Shown here piece by piece: positions 56,405 through 64,000 of a stretch of 64,000 nt of DNA. Position 1 is the stretch's first letter; every line of letters starts with the position of its first letter. The position numbers were made by a program, and so were the translations under genes. The stretch is from assembly GCF_021560175.1 (NCBI RefSeq), contig NZ_CP091110.1:4900501-4964500 (forward strand), written 5' to 3'. The notes under the pieces are model-generated. The model worked only from the letters and a program-made list of their open reading frames with translations. It made no database searches and was not told the DNA's origin. Source of the DNA: Neobacillus drentensis. Its GTDB lineage: Bacteria; Bacillota; Bacilli; Bacillales; Cytobacillaceae.

Positions 56405-57432
56405 GAGTTCATCAGCGCTCCTTGTTTCGTTCCTTTACGAATGACGTATGGGGCATGTGCAGTTCCTACTAAATATGTACCTGCCTCTACCTTTACATCC
56501 TTATCTAAAATAACAGAATCTAAATAACAATTCTCCTCAATTTGACACTTTTGCATAATAATGCAGTTCTTAATGACTGCCCCTTCACCGATCTTCACTC
56601 CACGGGCGACAATACTGTTTTCTACAGTCCCGCTAATATGACAGCCGTTTGCAATCATCGCATTTTTTACCACGGACTCTTTGACATATTTAGTTGGCGG
56701 TTCATCCTTAACCTTTGTAATAATTGGCTGGTCTTTTAAAAATAATTGCTTCCAAATTTTTGGATCTAGCAATTTCATACTAGTGGTGAAATAGCTGTCA
56801 ATCGAATCTATCATGACGGAATAACCGTTATATTCATAGTGACAAATGGAATATTCATGTGAAAGATCATTTACAACATCCTTCATACATGTGTACCCTG
56901 TTTCATGTCTTGTTTCAATCAATTTAATCAGTAATGACGTTTTAATTAGATACATTTCCATCGAGCGTCCATCTTGCTGACGGATTTCGGTTATATCGCA
57001 CTTTGCTTCATTATGCCACTCTAGTATTGGTCTGATGTTCATATTGAAAATAGTGTTACAGTTAGAGATAATCGCATATTCTTGTGTGCTTCGGTAAAAA
57101 TAATCCATATTAGCCGCAAAATGTTCAAATGAACCAATTTTATTACCATCAGTATCTACAATAGGGGATGGAAAAAAGAAAAGCCCGTCTCGCTTACGAT
57201 TTAAATCCCAATTTTTTCCTGAACCTAAATGATCCATGAGGGAGCGGTATTGCATTTTTGGAAAGATTGCTACACTGCGAATTCCTGAATTGACCATACT
57301 TGAAAGAACAAAGTCGATAATACGGTAACGTCCTCCAAATGGCAATGCTGCGAGTGAGCGATGGATTACTAGATCCTCTAAATCTTCGTGGTAGGTTGTT
57401 GCATCTATAACACCTAATAGCTTTCTTTTCAC
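56401..57432 (-). CDS. glgD: Glucose-1-phosphate adenylyltransferase regulatory subunit GlgD
   Basis: 343 aa from GTG 57432 with GGAGGG 8 nt upstream. Nucleotidyltransferase fold plus left-handed beta-helix ([24 protein letters not shown]), but the glycine loop GGKGSRL of GlgC is replaced by DATTYHEDL, so it should not be catalytic alone. In Bacilli it forms a heteromer with GlgC and enhances its activity. Third gene of glgBCDAP. Confidence 0.92.
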   Translation of the reverse strand: MKRKLLGVIDATTYHEDLEDLVIHRSLAALPFGGRYRIIDFVLSSMVNSGIRSVAIFPKMQYRSLMDHLGSGKNWDLNRKRDGLFFFPSPIVDTDGNKIGSFEHFAANMDYFYRSTQEYAIISNCNTIFNMNIRPILEWHNEAKCDITEIRQQDGRSMEMYLIKTSLLIKLIETRHETGYTCMKDVVNDLSHEYSICHYEYNGYSVMIDSIDSYFTTSMKLLDPKIWKQLFLKDQPIITKVKDEPPTKYVKESVVKNAMIANGCHISGTVENSIVARGVKIGEGAVIKNCIIMQKCQIEENCYLDSVILDKDVKVEAGTYLVGTAHAPYVIRKGTKQGALMNS

Positions 57433-57477
57433 TCCAAATTCCCTCCTGTTTTTTATTAAATACCCGTCTCTTTTGTT

Positions 57478-58623
57478 CTATAATGCAGGGTATAGTCCAC
57501 TTAACATCTCTTCCGTTACGAGGATAATCTCATCATCAAACGAGCGGATTACTGTCCCATCAGGTATTTTAACCTCACCAGGTACGATTGCTTTTTCAAT
57601 TAAACAATTTTCACCGATTTCAGCATCCGGCATAATGACGGACTCTTTAATGATCGAGTTTTTACCGACTGTTACACCTTGAAATAAGACGGATTTTTCT
57701 ACCTTCCCTTCAACCGTGCAGCCTTCATTGATCATAGACTCTTTTACTATGGCTTCTGGAGAGATATATTGCGGAGGCTGATTTGGGTTAACAGAATAGA
57801 TTCTCCAATCATTTTCAAATAAATCTAAATCGCATTCTTCCCCCAATAAATCCATATTTGCTTCCCATAGGCTTTGGACTGTACCAACATCCTTCCAATA
57901 ACCTTTAAACGGATAAGCAAACAATTTTTTATTTTCGTCTAAGAGCAATGGGATGATGTCTTTTCCGAAGTCATGGCTTGAATTAGGATCACGATCATCC
58001 ATCTCCAAATATTCCTTTAAGATACTCCAGTTGAAAATATAAATCCCCATAGAGGCAAGATTATTCTTTGGATGGCTTGGCTTTTCATCAAATTCTGTAA
58101 TTCTCATTTCATCGTTTGTATTCATAATGCCAAATCGGCTGGCTTCAGCCCATGGGACTTCTATTAAAGAGATTGTCGCATCTGCTCTTTTCTCGATATG
58201 GTATTCAAGCATACTTTCATAGTTCATCTTATAAATATGATCACCTGAAAGGATTAAAACGTAGTCTGGCTGGTATTGCTTTATATAGTTTACATTTTGA
58301 AAAATGGCACTGGCGGTTCCGGTATACCATTTCACCTCTGAAGACTCAGCGTACGGAGGCAGTACCGTTACCCCGCCGTCTTTTCGGTCAAGGTCCCAAG
58401 CGCTCCCTATACCAATATAGGAGTTTAATAAAAGCGGCTGATATTGGGTTAGTACCCCAACAGTATCAATACCAGAGTTGGTACAATTGCTTAATGTAAA
58501 GTCGATAATTCGGTATTTCCCCCCAAAAGGTACTGCAGGCTTCGCTAATTCCTTTGTAAGCGAATTAAGTCTGCTTCCTTTCCCTCCTGCTAACAGCATG
58601 GCTACGCACTTTTTCTTTACCAT
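57478..58623 (-). CDS. glgC: Glucose-1-phosphate adenylyltransferase GlgC
   Basis: 381 aa from the ATG at 58623 (AAGGAGAGG upstream); the longer frame is inside glgB. Intact nucleotide loop [39 protein letters not shown], and [13 protein letters not shown]. It makes ADP-glucose from ATP and glucose-1-phosphate. Its start lies 59 bp inside the end of glgB. Confidence 0.95.
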   Translation of the reverse strand: MVKKKCVAMLLAGGKGSRLNSLTKELAKPAVPFGGKYRIIDFTLSNCTNSGIDTVGVLTQYQPLLLNSYIGIGSAWDLDRKDGGVTVLPPYAESSEVKWYTGTASAIFQNVNYIKQYQPDYVLILSGDHIYKMNYESMLEYHIEKRADATISLIEVPWAEASRFGIMNTNDEMRITEFDEKPSHPKNNLASMGIYIFNWSILKEYLEMDDRDPNSSHDFGKDIIPLLLDENKKLFAYPFKGYWKDVGTVQSLWEANMDLLGEECDLDLFENDWRIYSVNPNQPPQYISPEAIVKESMINEGCTVEGKVEKSVLFQGVTVGKNSIIKESVIMPDAEIGENCLIEKAIVPGEVKIPDGTVIRSFDDEIILVTEEMLSGLYPAL

Positions 58624-60514
58624 TACCTTTCCTCTCCTTCCGCTTTTTAACTGGTCGTATAATTTGAAAACCGAACGGTGGAATTGCAATCTCAAATGAA
58701 AATGGCTGACCATGGTAAGGCTCTTCAGCTGCTACTATAGTCTTTTTATTCACCATTTCTGTCCCACCGAACTCTTGGTAATCACTATTAAAAATTTCAC
58801 GATATTCGCCTGCTTTCGGAGCACCAATCTTATAAACTGGATACCCTACTCCCGTAAAGTTACAGACAATAATTAATGTATCTTCTTCCTTTTTGCCTTT
58901 GCGAAGGAAGGAAAAAATAGATTGGGAACTGTTATTCACATCAATCCACTCAAAACCATCCCTTAAATGATCCAATTCATATAGCGCCTTTGACCGTTTA
59001 TATAATTTAGTTAATACCTTTACATATGTGTTCAAATTGCGGTGCATGTCATATTCCAATAAGTTCCAATCAAGTTGTTCTTTATCTTTCCATTCCGCAA
59101 ATTGACCAATTTCAAATCCCATGAATAATAATTTTTTTCCGGGATGGGCAAACATATAACCCAGCAGGAGCCTTAGTTGAGCAAATTTTTCCAAATACTC
59201 TCCTGGCATTTTGTCCAGCAAGGACTTTTTCCCATGAACAACCTCATCATGTGAAAATGGAAGCATAAAATTTTCAAAAAAGGCATATAAAAGTGAAAAC
59301 GTTACCTTCGAATGAACCTGTGACCTCGAATAAGGCGGTGTTTCCATATATTCAAGCATGTCATTCATCCAGCCCATATTCCATTTGTAGTCAAAGCCTA
59401 AACCGCCGTAGTGTACTGGCGCTGTTACTTGAGGATAATCCGTAGAATCCTCCCCAATCATGAGAAAATGGGGATCGAACCCGTGTACTTCTTTATTCAA
59501 TTTTTTTAAGAAATTAATTCCAAAGGGATTTTCGCGCTTTCCGTTTGTGGTATCCGGCCAATAAATAATATTTGCCACAGCGTCCATTCGAAAGCCGTCT
59601 ATGTGGAAGTAATCGATCCAAAATAACGCATTTGAAATCAGGAAACTTTGAACCTCACCTTTTCCTAAATCGAAATTTGCCGTACCCCATACAGCATTTT
59701 CTCTGTCACTTTCTGTGCTATATGAATAAATATGGGTCCCGTCAAATCGGTAGAGACCATGAGCATCCTTGCAAAAATGACCTGGTACCCAGTCCAGTAT
59801 GACACCGATGCCTTGCTGATGGCACTGGTCCACAAAATATCTAAAATCATCCGGTGTGCCATACCTGGAGGTCACAGAAAAATAACCCGTACCCTGATAG
59901 CCCCATGAGGCATCAAGCGGGTGCTCGATGATTGGCAAAAGTTCTATGTGGGTAAAACCATGCTCTATTACATAAGGAATGAGTTCATCGGCAAGTTCCC
60001 TATAAGTTAGATAGCTGTCATCTTCTTTTTTCTTCCAGGATCCTGCATGGACTTCATAAATAATTGCTGGCTCTGATAACACATTCTTTTTCTCTCTTCG
60101 ATTCATCCATTGTTCGTCTTGCCAATCAAAACTGTTCAGGGGATATACAATCGAAGCAGTTTGAGGCCTTAATTCTGAATAAAATGCAAACGGGTCAGCC
60201 TTAAGGAGCTTTTCACCTGAAGACGTTATAATCTCGTACTTATAAATACAGCCTTCTACATCTTGATTAAGGACAATGACCCAAACGCCCTCATCATTTA
60301 CCTTTTGCAGTTCATATCCTTCACCATTCCAGTTGTTAAAATTTCCCGCGAGCCTAACCTTAGCGGCATTAGGAGCCCAAACGCAAAATCGCGTATAGAC
60401 CTTATCGGAATTCTTAAAGATATGAGCGCCAAAAAGCTGATGACTCTGGAAGAAGCTGCCTTCATGAAATAAGTGCAGCTGATAATCTGTCGGAAATAGT
60501 GTGTTCACCGTCAT
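58565..60514 (-). CDS. glgB: 1,4-alpha-glucan branching enzyme
   Basis: 649 aa from the ATG at 60514 (GAGGAG upstream). CBM48 ([21 protein letters not shown]) then a GH13 barrel: nucleophile Asp in [12 protein letters not shown], acid Glu in MIGEDST, third Asp in [13 protein letters not shown]. It forms the alpha-1,6 branches of glycogen. The protein ends in a basic tail ([19 protein letters not shown]...) that overlaps glgC by 59 bp and makes it about 20 aa longer than B. subtilis GlgB. First gene of the operon. Confidence 0.95.
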   Translation of the reverse strand: MTVNTLFPTDYQLHLFHEGSFFQSHQLFGAHIFKNSDKVYTRFCVWAPNAAKVRLAGNFNNWNGEGYELQKVNDEGVWVIVLNQDVEGCIYKYEIITSSGEKLLKADPFAFYSELRPQTASIVYPLNSFDWQDEQWMNRREKKNVLSEPAIIYEVHAGSWKKKEDDSYLTYRELADELIPYVIEHGFTHIELLPIIEHPLDASWGYQGTGYFSVTSRYGTPDDFRYFVDQCHQQGIGVILDWVPGHFCKDAHGLYRFDGTHIYSYSTESDRENAVWGTANFDLGKGEVQSFLISNALFWIDYFHIDGFRMDAVANIIYWPDTTNGKRENPFGINFLKKLNKEVHGFDPHFLMIGEDSTDYPQVTAPVHYGGLGFDYKWNMGWMNDMLEYMETPPYSRSQVHSKVTFSLLYAFFENFMLPFSHDEVVHGKKSLLDKMPGEYLEKFAQLRLLLGYMFAHPGKKLLFMGFEIGQFAEWKDKEQLDWNLLEYDMHRNLNTYVKVLTKLYKRSKALYELDHLRDGFEWIDVNNSSQSIFSFLRKGKKEEDTLIIVCNFTGVGYPVYKIGAPKAGEYREIFNSDYQEFGGTEMVNKKTIVAAEEPYHGQPFSFEIAIPPFGFQIIRPVKKRKERKGNGKEKVRSHAVSRRERKQT

Positions 60515-61192
60515 GGCTCTCCTCATCTCACTGAAAATATGTATTTCTTTGACCAATTATAATTGCAAATGGCCCAGATGCCTTGTAAAACTTTTTTATC
60601 TTTTTTGACAATAACTGATGAATTCGACCACTAAGTTACAATACCCTACACCATACGACACTAAACCACAAATTTTCCCCCATGATTCGACAAGAATCTA
60701 GCATCTTTTTTGAATATTTTCATCAAATTAGTGTTGAAAAGTTATTTTTTTGATAATAAAAATCGAGGTAAAATATTTAGGTAAAAAGAGGTAAATGTAA
60801 GCGGTATCAGTGTTTCTGAAAAAATAAGGGTTATAGTTAAGTTATACTAAAATAATGAATAGAGCGTATAAAATGAAAATATAAGGCAGCAAAAGCGGAC
60901 AAAAGTAGGATGAATTTTAGTACTATGTGACTATTATTTCTTCAGTAAGAGGGATATGTAAAAGGGATTGGTGGGAATAATTAAAAAGCCACCTACCTAC
61001 AGTGGGTCGCACTAAATTAGAGGTTGATCATAAGAAGCTACGATAATCTAAGAGCACTCATTTTTCAGCTGCACTTCTTACTTTATGCCCAGTTAGAAAG
61101 ATTTAGGATAAGTCTATCTTTCACAGGATTGTTTTTCTATATAAAACATTCCAATTGGTTTACTGGTTTACTGAATAAAAGTAAATAAACGC
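60515..61192. other. Intergenic region between tRNA cluster and glgB
   Basis: About 680 bp, very AT-rich, no convincing gene on either strand. It holds a perfect cre match (60795-60809), three short AGGTAAA repeats (about 60767-60796), and a small CCAC/GTGG hairpin near 60991-61006. A clear glg promoter could not be identified; in B. subtilis the operon uses sigma-E. Confidence 0.6.
60795..60809. promoter_or_regulatory. cre site upstream of the glycogen operon
   Basis: ATGTAAGCGGTATCA fits WTGNAANCGNWNNCW at every fixed position, about 280 bp before glgB, with no other gene in the gap. Confidence 0.55.
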
Positions 61193-61193
61193 A

Positions 61194-61230
61194 CAAAAAA
61201 AACTGATAACAATTGTTACCAGTTTTTTGT
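61194..61230 (-). terminator. Terminator of the rRNA-tRNA operon
   Basis: Minus strand AACTGGTAACAATTGTTATCAGTT hairpin-forming segment (two arms AACTGGTAACA/TGTTATCAGTT) followed by TTTTTTTG, just after tRNA-Glu. Confidence 0.85.
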
Positions 61231-61231
61231 A

Positions 61232-61303
61232 TGACCCCTACGGGACTCGAACCCGTGTTACCTCCGTGAAAGGGAGGTGTCTTAACCGCTTGACCAAGGG
61301 GCC
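61232..61303 (-). tRNA. tRNA-Glu (TTC)
   Basis: Cloverleaf with anticodon loop CTTTCAC; acceptor GGCCCCT/AGGGGTC. CCA is not encoded. Last gene of the cluster. Confidence 0.95.
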
Positions 61304-61313
61304 GTTTATCTTA

Positions 61314-61404
61314 TGGCGGAGAAGGAGGGATTTGAACCCTCGCGCCGGTCACCCGACCTACACCCTTAGCAGGGGCGCCTCTTCAGCCTCTTGAGTACTT
61401 CCCC
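61314..61404 (-). tRNA. tRNA-Ser (GCT)
   Basis: Class II tRNA with long variable arm; anticodon loop CTGCTAA; CCA encoded. Confidence 0.95.
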
Positions 61405-61415
61405 ATAAAATAAAA

Positions 61416-61490
61416 TGGCTCCGCAGGTAGGACTCGAACCTACGACCGATCGGTTAACAGCCGATAGCTCTACCACTGAGCTACTGCGGA
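61416..61490 (-). tRNA. tRNA-Asn (GTT)
   Basis: Anticodon loop CTGTTAA; acceptor TCCGCAG/CTGCGGA; CCA encoded. Confidence 0.95.
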
Positions 61491-61521
61491 ATAATGGAAA
61501 TTTATTTTGTTTGCAATGCTA

Positions 61522-61598
<77 letters not shown>

Positions 61599-61609
61599 AC
61601 ATGTTGGAG

Positions 61610-61680
61610 AGCGGGTGATGGGAATCGAACCCACTACATCAGCTTGGAAGGCTGAGGTTTTACCAGTAAACTACACCCGC
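61610..61680 (-). tRNA. tRNA-Gly (TCC)
   Basis: Anticodon TCC, acceptor GCGGGTG/CACCCGC with discriminator T; CCA is not encoded. Confidence 0.95.
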
Positions 61681-61691
61681 AAAATTTCTAA

Positions 61692-61768
61692 TGGGGCGGC
61701 TGATGGGAATCGAACCCACGAATGCCTGAACCACAATCAGGTGCGTTAACCACTTCGCCACAGCCGCC
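61692..61768 (-). tRNA. tRNA-His (GTG)
   Basis: Anticodon GTG; extra G at -1 opposite C73 as required for His identity; CCA encoded. Confidence 0.95.
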
Positions 61769-61794
61769 ATTATTATATTTAATTAGTAAACTAA

Positions 61795-61870
61795 TGGTGG
61801 CTCAGGACGGAATCGAACCGCCGACACAAGGATTTTCAGTCCTTTGCTCTACCGACTGAGCTACTGAGCC
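61795..61870 (-). tRNA. tRNA-Phe (GAA)
   Basis: Anticodon loop CTGAAAA; acceptor GGCTCAG/CTGAGCC; CCA encoded. Confidence 0.95.
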
Positions 61871-61876
61871 ATCATA

Positions 61877-61953
61877 TGGCGGTCTGGACGGGACTCGAAC
61901 CCGCGACCTCCTGCGTGACAGGCAGGCATTCTAACCAACTGAACTACCAGACC
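61877..61953 (-). tRNA. tRNA-Asp (GTC)
   Basis: Anticodon loop CTGTCAC; acceptor GGTCTGG/CCAGACC, discriminator G; CCA encoded. Confidence 0.95.
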
Positions 61954-61956
61954 GAA

Positions 61957-62030
<74 letters not shown>

Positions 62031-62075
62031 ATAGTAAAAAGTATTAAGTTTGGAGTATGCTCCAATGATATAAAA

Positions 62076-62168
62076 TGGAGGAGGAAGAGGGATTCGAACC
62101 CCCGCGCGGTTTGACCCGCCTGTCGGTTTTCAAGACCGATCCCTTCAGCCGAACTTGGGTATTCCTCC
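62076..62168 (-). tRNA. tRNA-Ser (TGA)
   Basis: Class II with long variable arm; anticodon loop CTTGAAA; CCA encoded. Confidence 0.95.
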
Positions 62169-62182
62169 ATATTTTAATCTAC

Positions 62183-62259
62183 TGGTGGACCTTGTAGGAC
62201 TCGAACCTACGACCGGACGGTTATGAGCCGTCTGCTCTAACCAGCTGAGCTAAAGGTCC
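62183..62259 (-). tRNA. tRNA-Ile2 (CAT, probably lysidine-modified)
   Basis: CAT anticodon; neither an initiator nor the GGCGGTG elongator Met type. GGACCTT acceptor, AGACGGCTCATAACCGTC arm, and position match Ile2 of B. subtilis rrnB. TilS would convert C34 to lysidine. Confidence 0.8.
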
Positions 62260-62281
62260 AAATAAAGTATTATTATATAAT

Positions 62282-62358
62282 TGGTAGCGGCGGAGGGGAT
62301 CGAACCCCCGACCTTACGGGTATGAACCGTACGCTCTAGCCAGCTGAGCTACACCGCC
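62282..62358 (-). tRNA. Elongator tRNA-Met (CAT)
   Basis: Acceptor GGCGGTG; anticodon loop TTCATAC; CCA encoded. It lies in the elongator Met place of the cluster. Confidence 0.88.
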
Positions 62359-62373
62359 ATCATATAAATAATT

Positions 62374-62449
62374 TGGTGGAGTCTAGGGGGATCGAACCCC
62401 TGACCTCCTGCGTGCAAAGCAGGCGCTCTCCCAGCTGAGCTAAGACCCC
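62374..62449 (-). tRNA. tRNA-Ala (TGC)
   Basis: Anticodon loop TTTGCAC; acceptor GGGGTCT with the G3-T70 wobble pair typical of Ala; CCA encoded. Confidence 0.95.
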
Positions 62450-62468
62450 AAATGGTTTAAGAAGTAAA

Positions 62469-62545
62469 TGGTCGGGAAGACAGGATTCGAACCTGCGACC
62501 CCTTGGTCCCAAACCAAGTGCTCTACCAAGCTGAGCTACTTCCCG
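62469..62545 (-). tRNA. tRNA-Pro (TGG)
   Basis: Anticodon TGG, acceptor CGGGAAG/CTTCCCG; CCA encoded. Confidence 0.95.
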
Positions 62546-62550
62546 TTAAG

Positions 62551-62624
62551 TGCGCCCTGAGAGATTCGAACTCCCGACCTTTTGATTCGTAGTCAAACAC
62601 TCTATCCAGCTGAGCTAAGGGCGC
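62551..62624 (-). tRNA. tRNA-Arg (ACG)
   Basis: Anticodon loop CTACGAA; acceptor GCGCCCT/AGGGCGC; CCA not encoded (ACTT follows). Confidence 0.95.
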
Positions 62625-62646
62625 ATATGAATTTAATAAACTAAAA

Positions 62647-62735
62647 TGGTGCCGAGGACCGGAATCGAACCGGTACGGTAGTCACCTACCGCAGGATTTT
62701 AAGTCCTGTGCGTCTGCCAGTTCCGCCACCCCGGC
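62647..62735 (-). tRNA. tRNA-Leu (TAA)
   Basis: Class II with variable arm; anticodon loop CTTAAAA; acceptor GCCGGGG with one G-T; CCA encoded. Confidence 0.95.
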
Positions 62736-62740
62736 ACATA

Positions 62741-62815
62741 TGGAGCGGAAGACGGGATTCGAACCCGCGACCCCCACCTTGGCAAGGTGATGTTCTACCA
62801 CTGAACTACTTCCGC
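62741..62815 (-). tRNA. tRNA-Gly (GCC)
   Basis: Anticodon GCC, acceptor GCGGAAG/CTTCCGC; CCA encoded. Confidence 0.95.
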
Positions 62816-62845
62816 ATATATATTGAGTTACTTTTAAACACAAAA

Positions 62846-62930
62846 TGGTGCGGGTGAAGGGAGTCGAACCCCCACGCCTTGCGGCGCCAGATCCTAAGTC
62901 TGGTGCGTCTGCCAATTCCGCCACACCCGC
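62846..62930 (-). tRNA. tRNA-Leu (TAG)
   Basis: Class II; anticodon loop CTTAGGA; acceptor GCGGGTG/CACCCGC; CCA encoded. Confidence 0.95.
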
Positions 62931-62965
62931 ATTATTAAGAGTTATTTTACTAGTGTAAAAAACTA

Positions 62966-63041
62966 TGGTGAGCCATGAAGGACTCGAACCTTCGACCCTC
63001 TGATTAAAAGTCAGATGCTCTACCAACTGAGCTAATGGCTC
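62966..63041 (-). tRNA. tRNA-Lys (TTT)
   Basis: Anticodon loop CTTTTAA; acceptor GAGCCAT/ATGGCTC; CCA encoded. Confidence 0.95.
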
Positions 63042-63051
63042 GTACTAAAGG

Positions 63052-63124
<73 letters not shown>

Positions 63125-63143
63125 GTAAAGTAAGGAAAATATA

Positions 63144-63219
63144 TGGTGGAGGATGACGGGATCGAACCGCCGACCCTCTGCTTGTAAGGCAGATGCTCTC
63201 CCAGCTGAGCTAATCCTCC
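63144..63219 (-). tRNA. tRNA-Val (TAC)
   Basis: Anticodon loop CTTACAA; acceptor GGAGGAT/ATCCTCC; CCA encoded. First tRNA after 5S. Confidence 0.95.
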
Positions 63220-63226
63220 ATATAAA

Positions 63227-63342
<116 letters not shown>

Positions 63343-63472
63343 CTATTTATTCGACACTATTTTATTATAATGTCTTTTTTTAAAATTGCAAGAGAAAATT
63401 AATATTTTTTTCATTCTCTCAAAACTAGATAATATAGAAGAAATTTTGTAAAAACGAGTTCGCTTATAACTA
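63343..63472 (-). other. 23S-5S internal spacer
   Basis: 130 bp, AT-rich, no tRNA; holds only the processing regions flanking the two rRNAs. Confidence 0.8.

Positions 63473-64000
<528 letters not shown>

Noticed and set aside
59290..59306. cre-like GTGAAAACGTTACCT inside glgB
   Set aside because: The first base breaks the consensus and it lies deep in coding sequence; chance is likely.

Overview
The window is a 64 kb piece of a low-GC Gram-positive chromosome, almost certainly a Bacillaceae member close to Bacillus/Neobacillus. The evidence is the gene content and order of the B. subtilis 'yt' region (thpR-ytkP-ytzE-ytnA, murJ/ytgP-ytfP, leuS, ytzC-ytqAB-ytpBA-ytoA-asnB-metK-pckA-ytmBA, ABC transporter-ytkD, luxS-yidD-ytiB-ythAB, the men operon, glgBCDAP), strong AGGAGG-type ribosome binding sites with frequent TTG/GTG starts, T-box and S-box leaders, and a 21-tRNA cluster in the order Val-Thr-Lys-Leu-Gly-Leu-Arg-Pro-Ala-Met-Ile-Ser-fMet-Asp-Phe-His-Gly-Ile-Asn-Ser-Glu behind a 5S rRNA. 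No phage, insertion sequence with a transposase, CRISPR array or secretion island is visible. This is core chromosome with a few locally unusual spots.

Layout. 1-12.6 kb: the start of a type I pullulanase, a lipid kinase, ThpR, a cysteine synthase paralogue, a small DeoR-type regulator, an amino acid permease, an AHSA1-ArsR pair, an E. coli-type SAM decarboxylase, a pseudouridine synthase, MurJ, an HI0933-type flavoprotein, Cse60, a Gln/Asn-rich membrane-anchored protein and a rhodanese. 12.6-21.2 kb: leuS with a Leu T-box, then lytS-lytT-cstA (a probable pyruvate-sensing system beside a carbon-starvation transporter, with a perfect cre site) and an MFS transporter. 21.2-26.6 kb: a 52-bp tandem repeat, small proteins, the ytqA-ytqB tRNA wobble-uridine modification pair, ytpB-ytpA and ytoA. 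26.7-33.5 kb: asnB, metK under a SAM-I riboswitch, pckA under a CcpN-like operator, ytmB, ytmA. 33.5-43.7 kb: an ABC uptake system of the NMT1/SsuA type, ytkD, small proteins, luxS, yidD, carbonic anhydrase divergent from a Zur-box-controlled zinc-binding lipoprotein, and a bd-type quinol oxidase. 43.8-52.5 kb: menFDHBEC with divergent menA (menaquinone). 52.6-60.5 kb: glgBCDAP (glycogen). 61.2-64 kb: 21 tRNAs, 5S and the 3' end of 23S, all on the minus strand.

How it fits together. MetK makes SAM, which feeds SpeD (polyamines) and YtqA/YtqB (tRNA modification). LuxS recycles S-ribosylhomocysteine. PckA, CstA and the glycogen operon are carbon-flow genes, and each has a candidate catabolite control site (CcpN or cre). 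Menaquinone from the men genes is the likely quinone for the bd-type oxidase.

Two families of non-coding repeats lie between genes: a 240-bp pair (33.5 and 40.9 kb) and a shorter pair (26.5 and 38.7 kb). I found no convincing wholly new multi-gene system. The best leads are the LytST-CstA control region, the E. coli-like speD, the repeats, and several small uncharacterised proteins.
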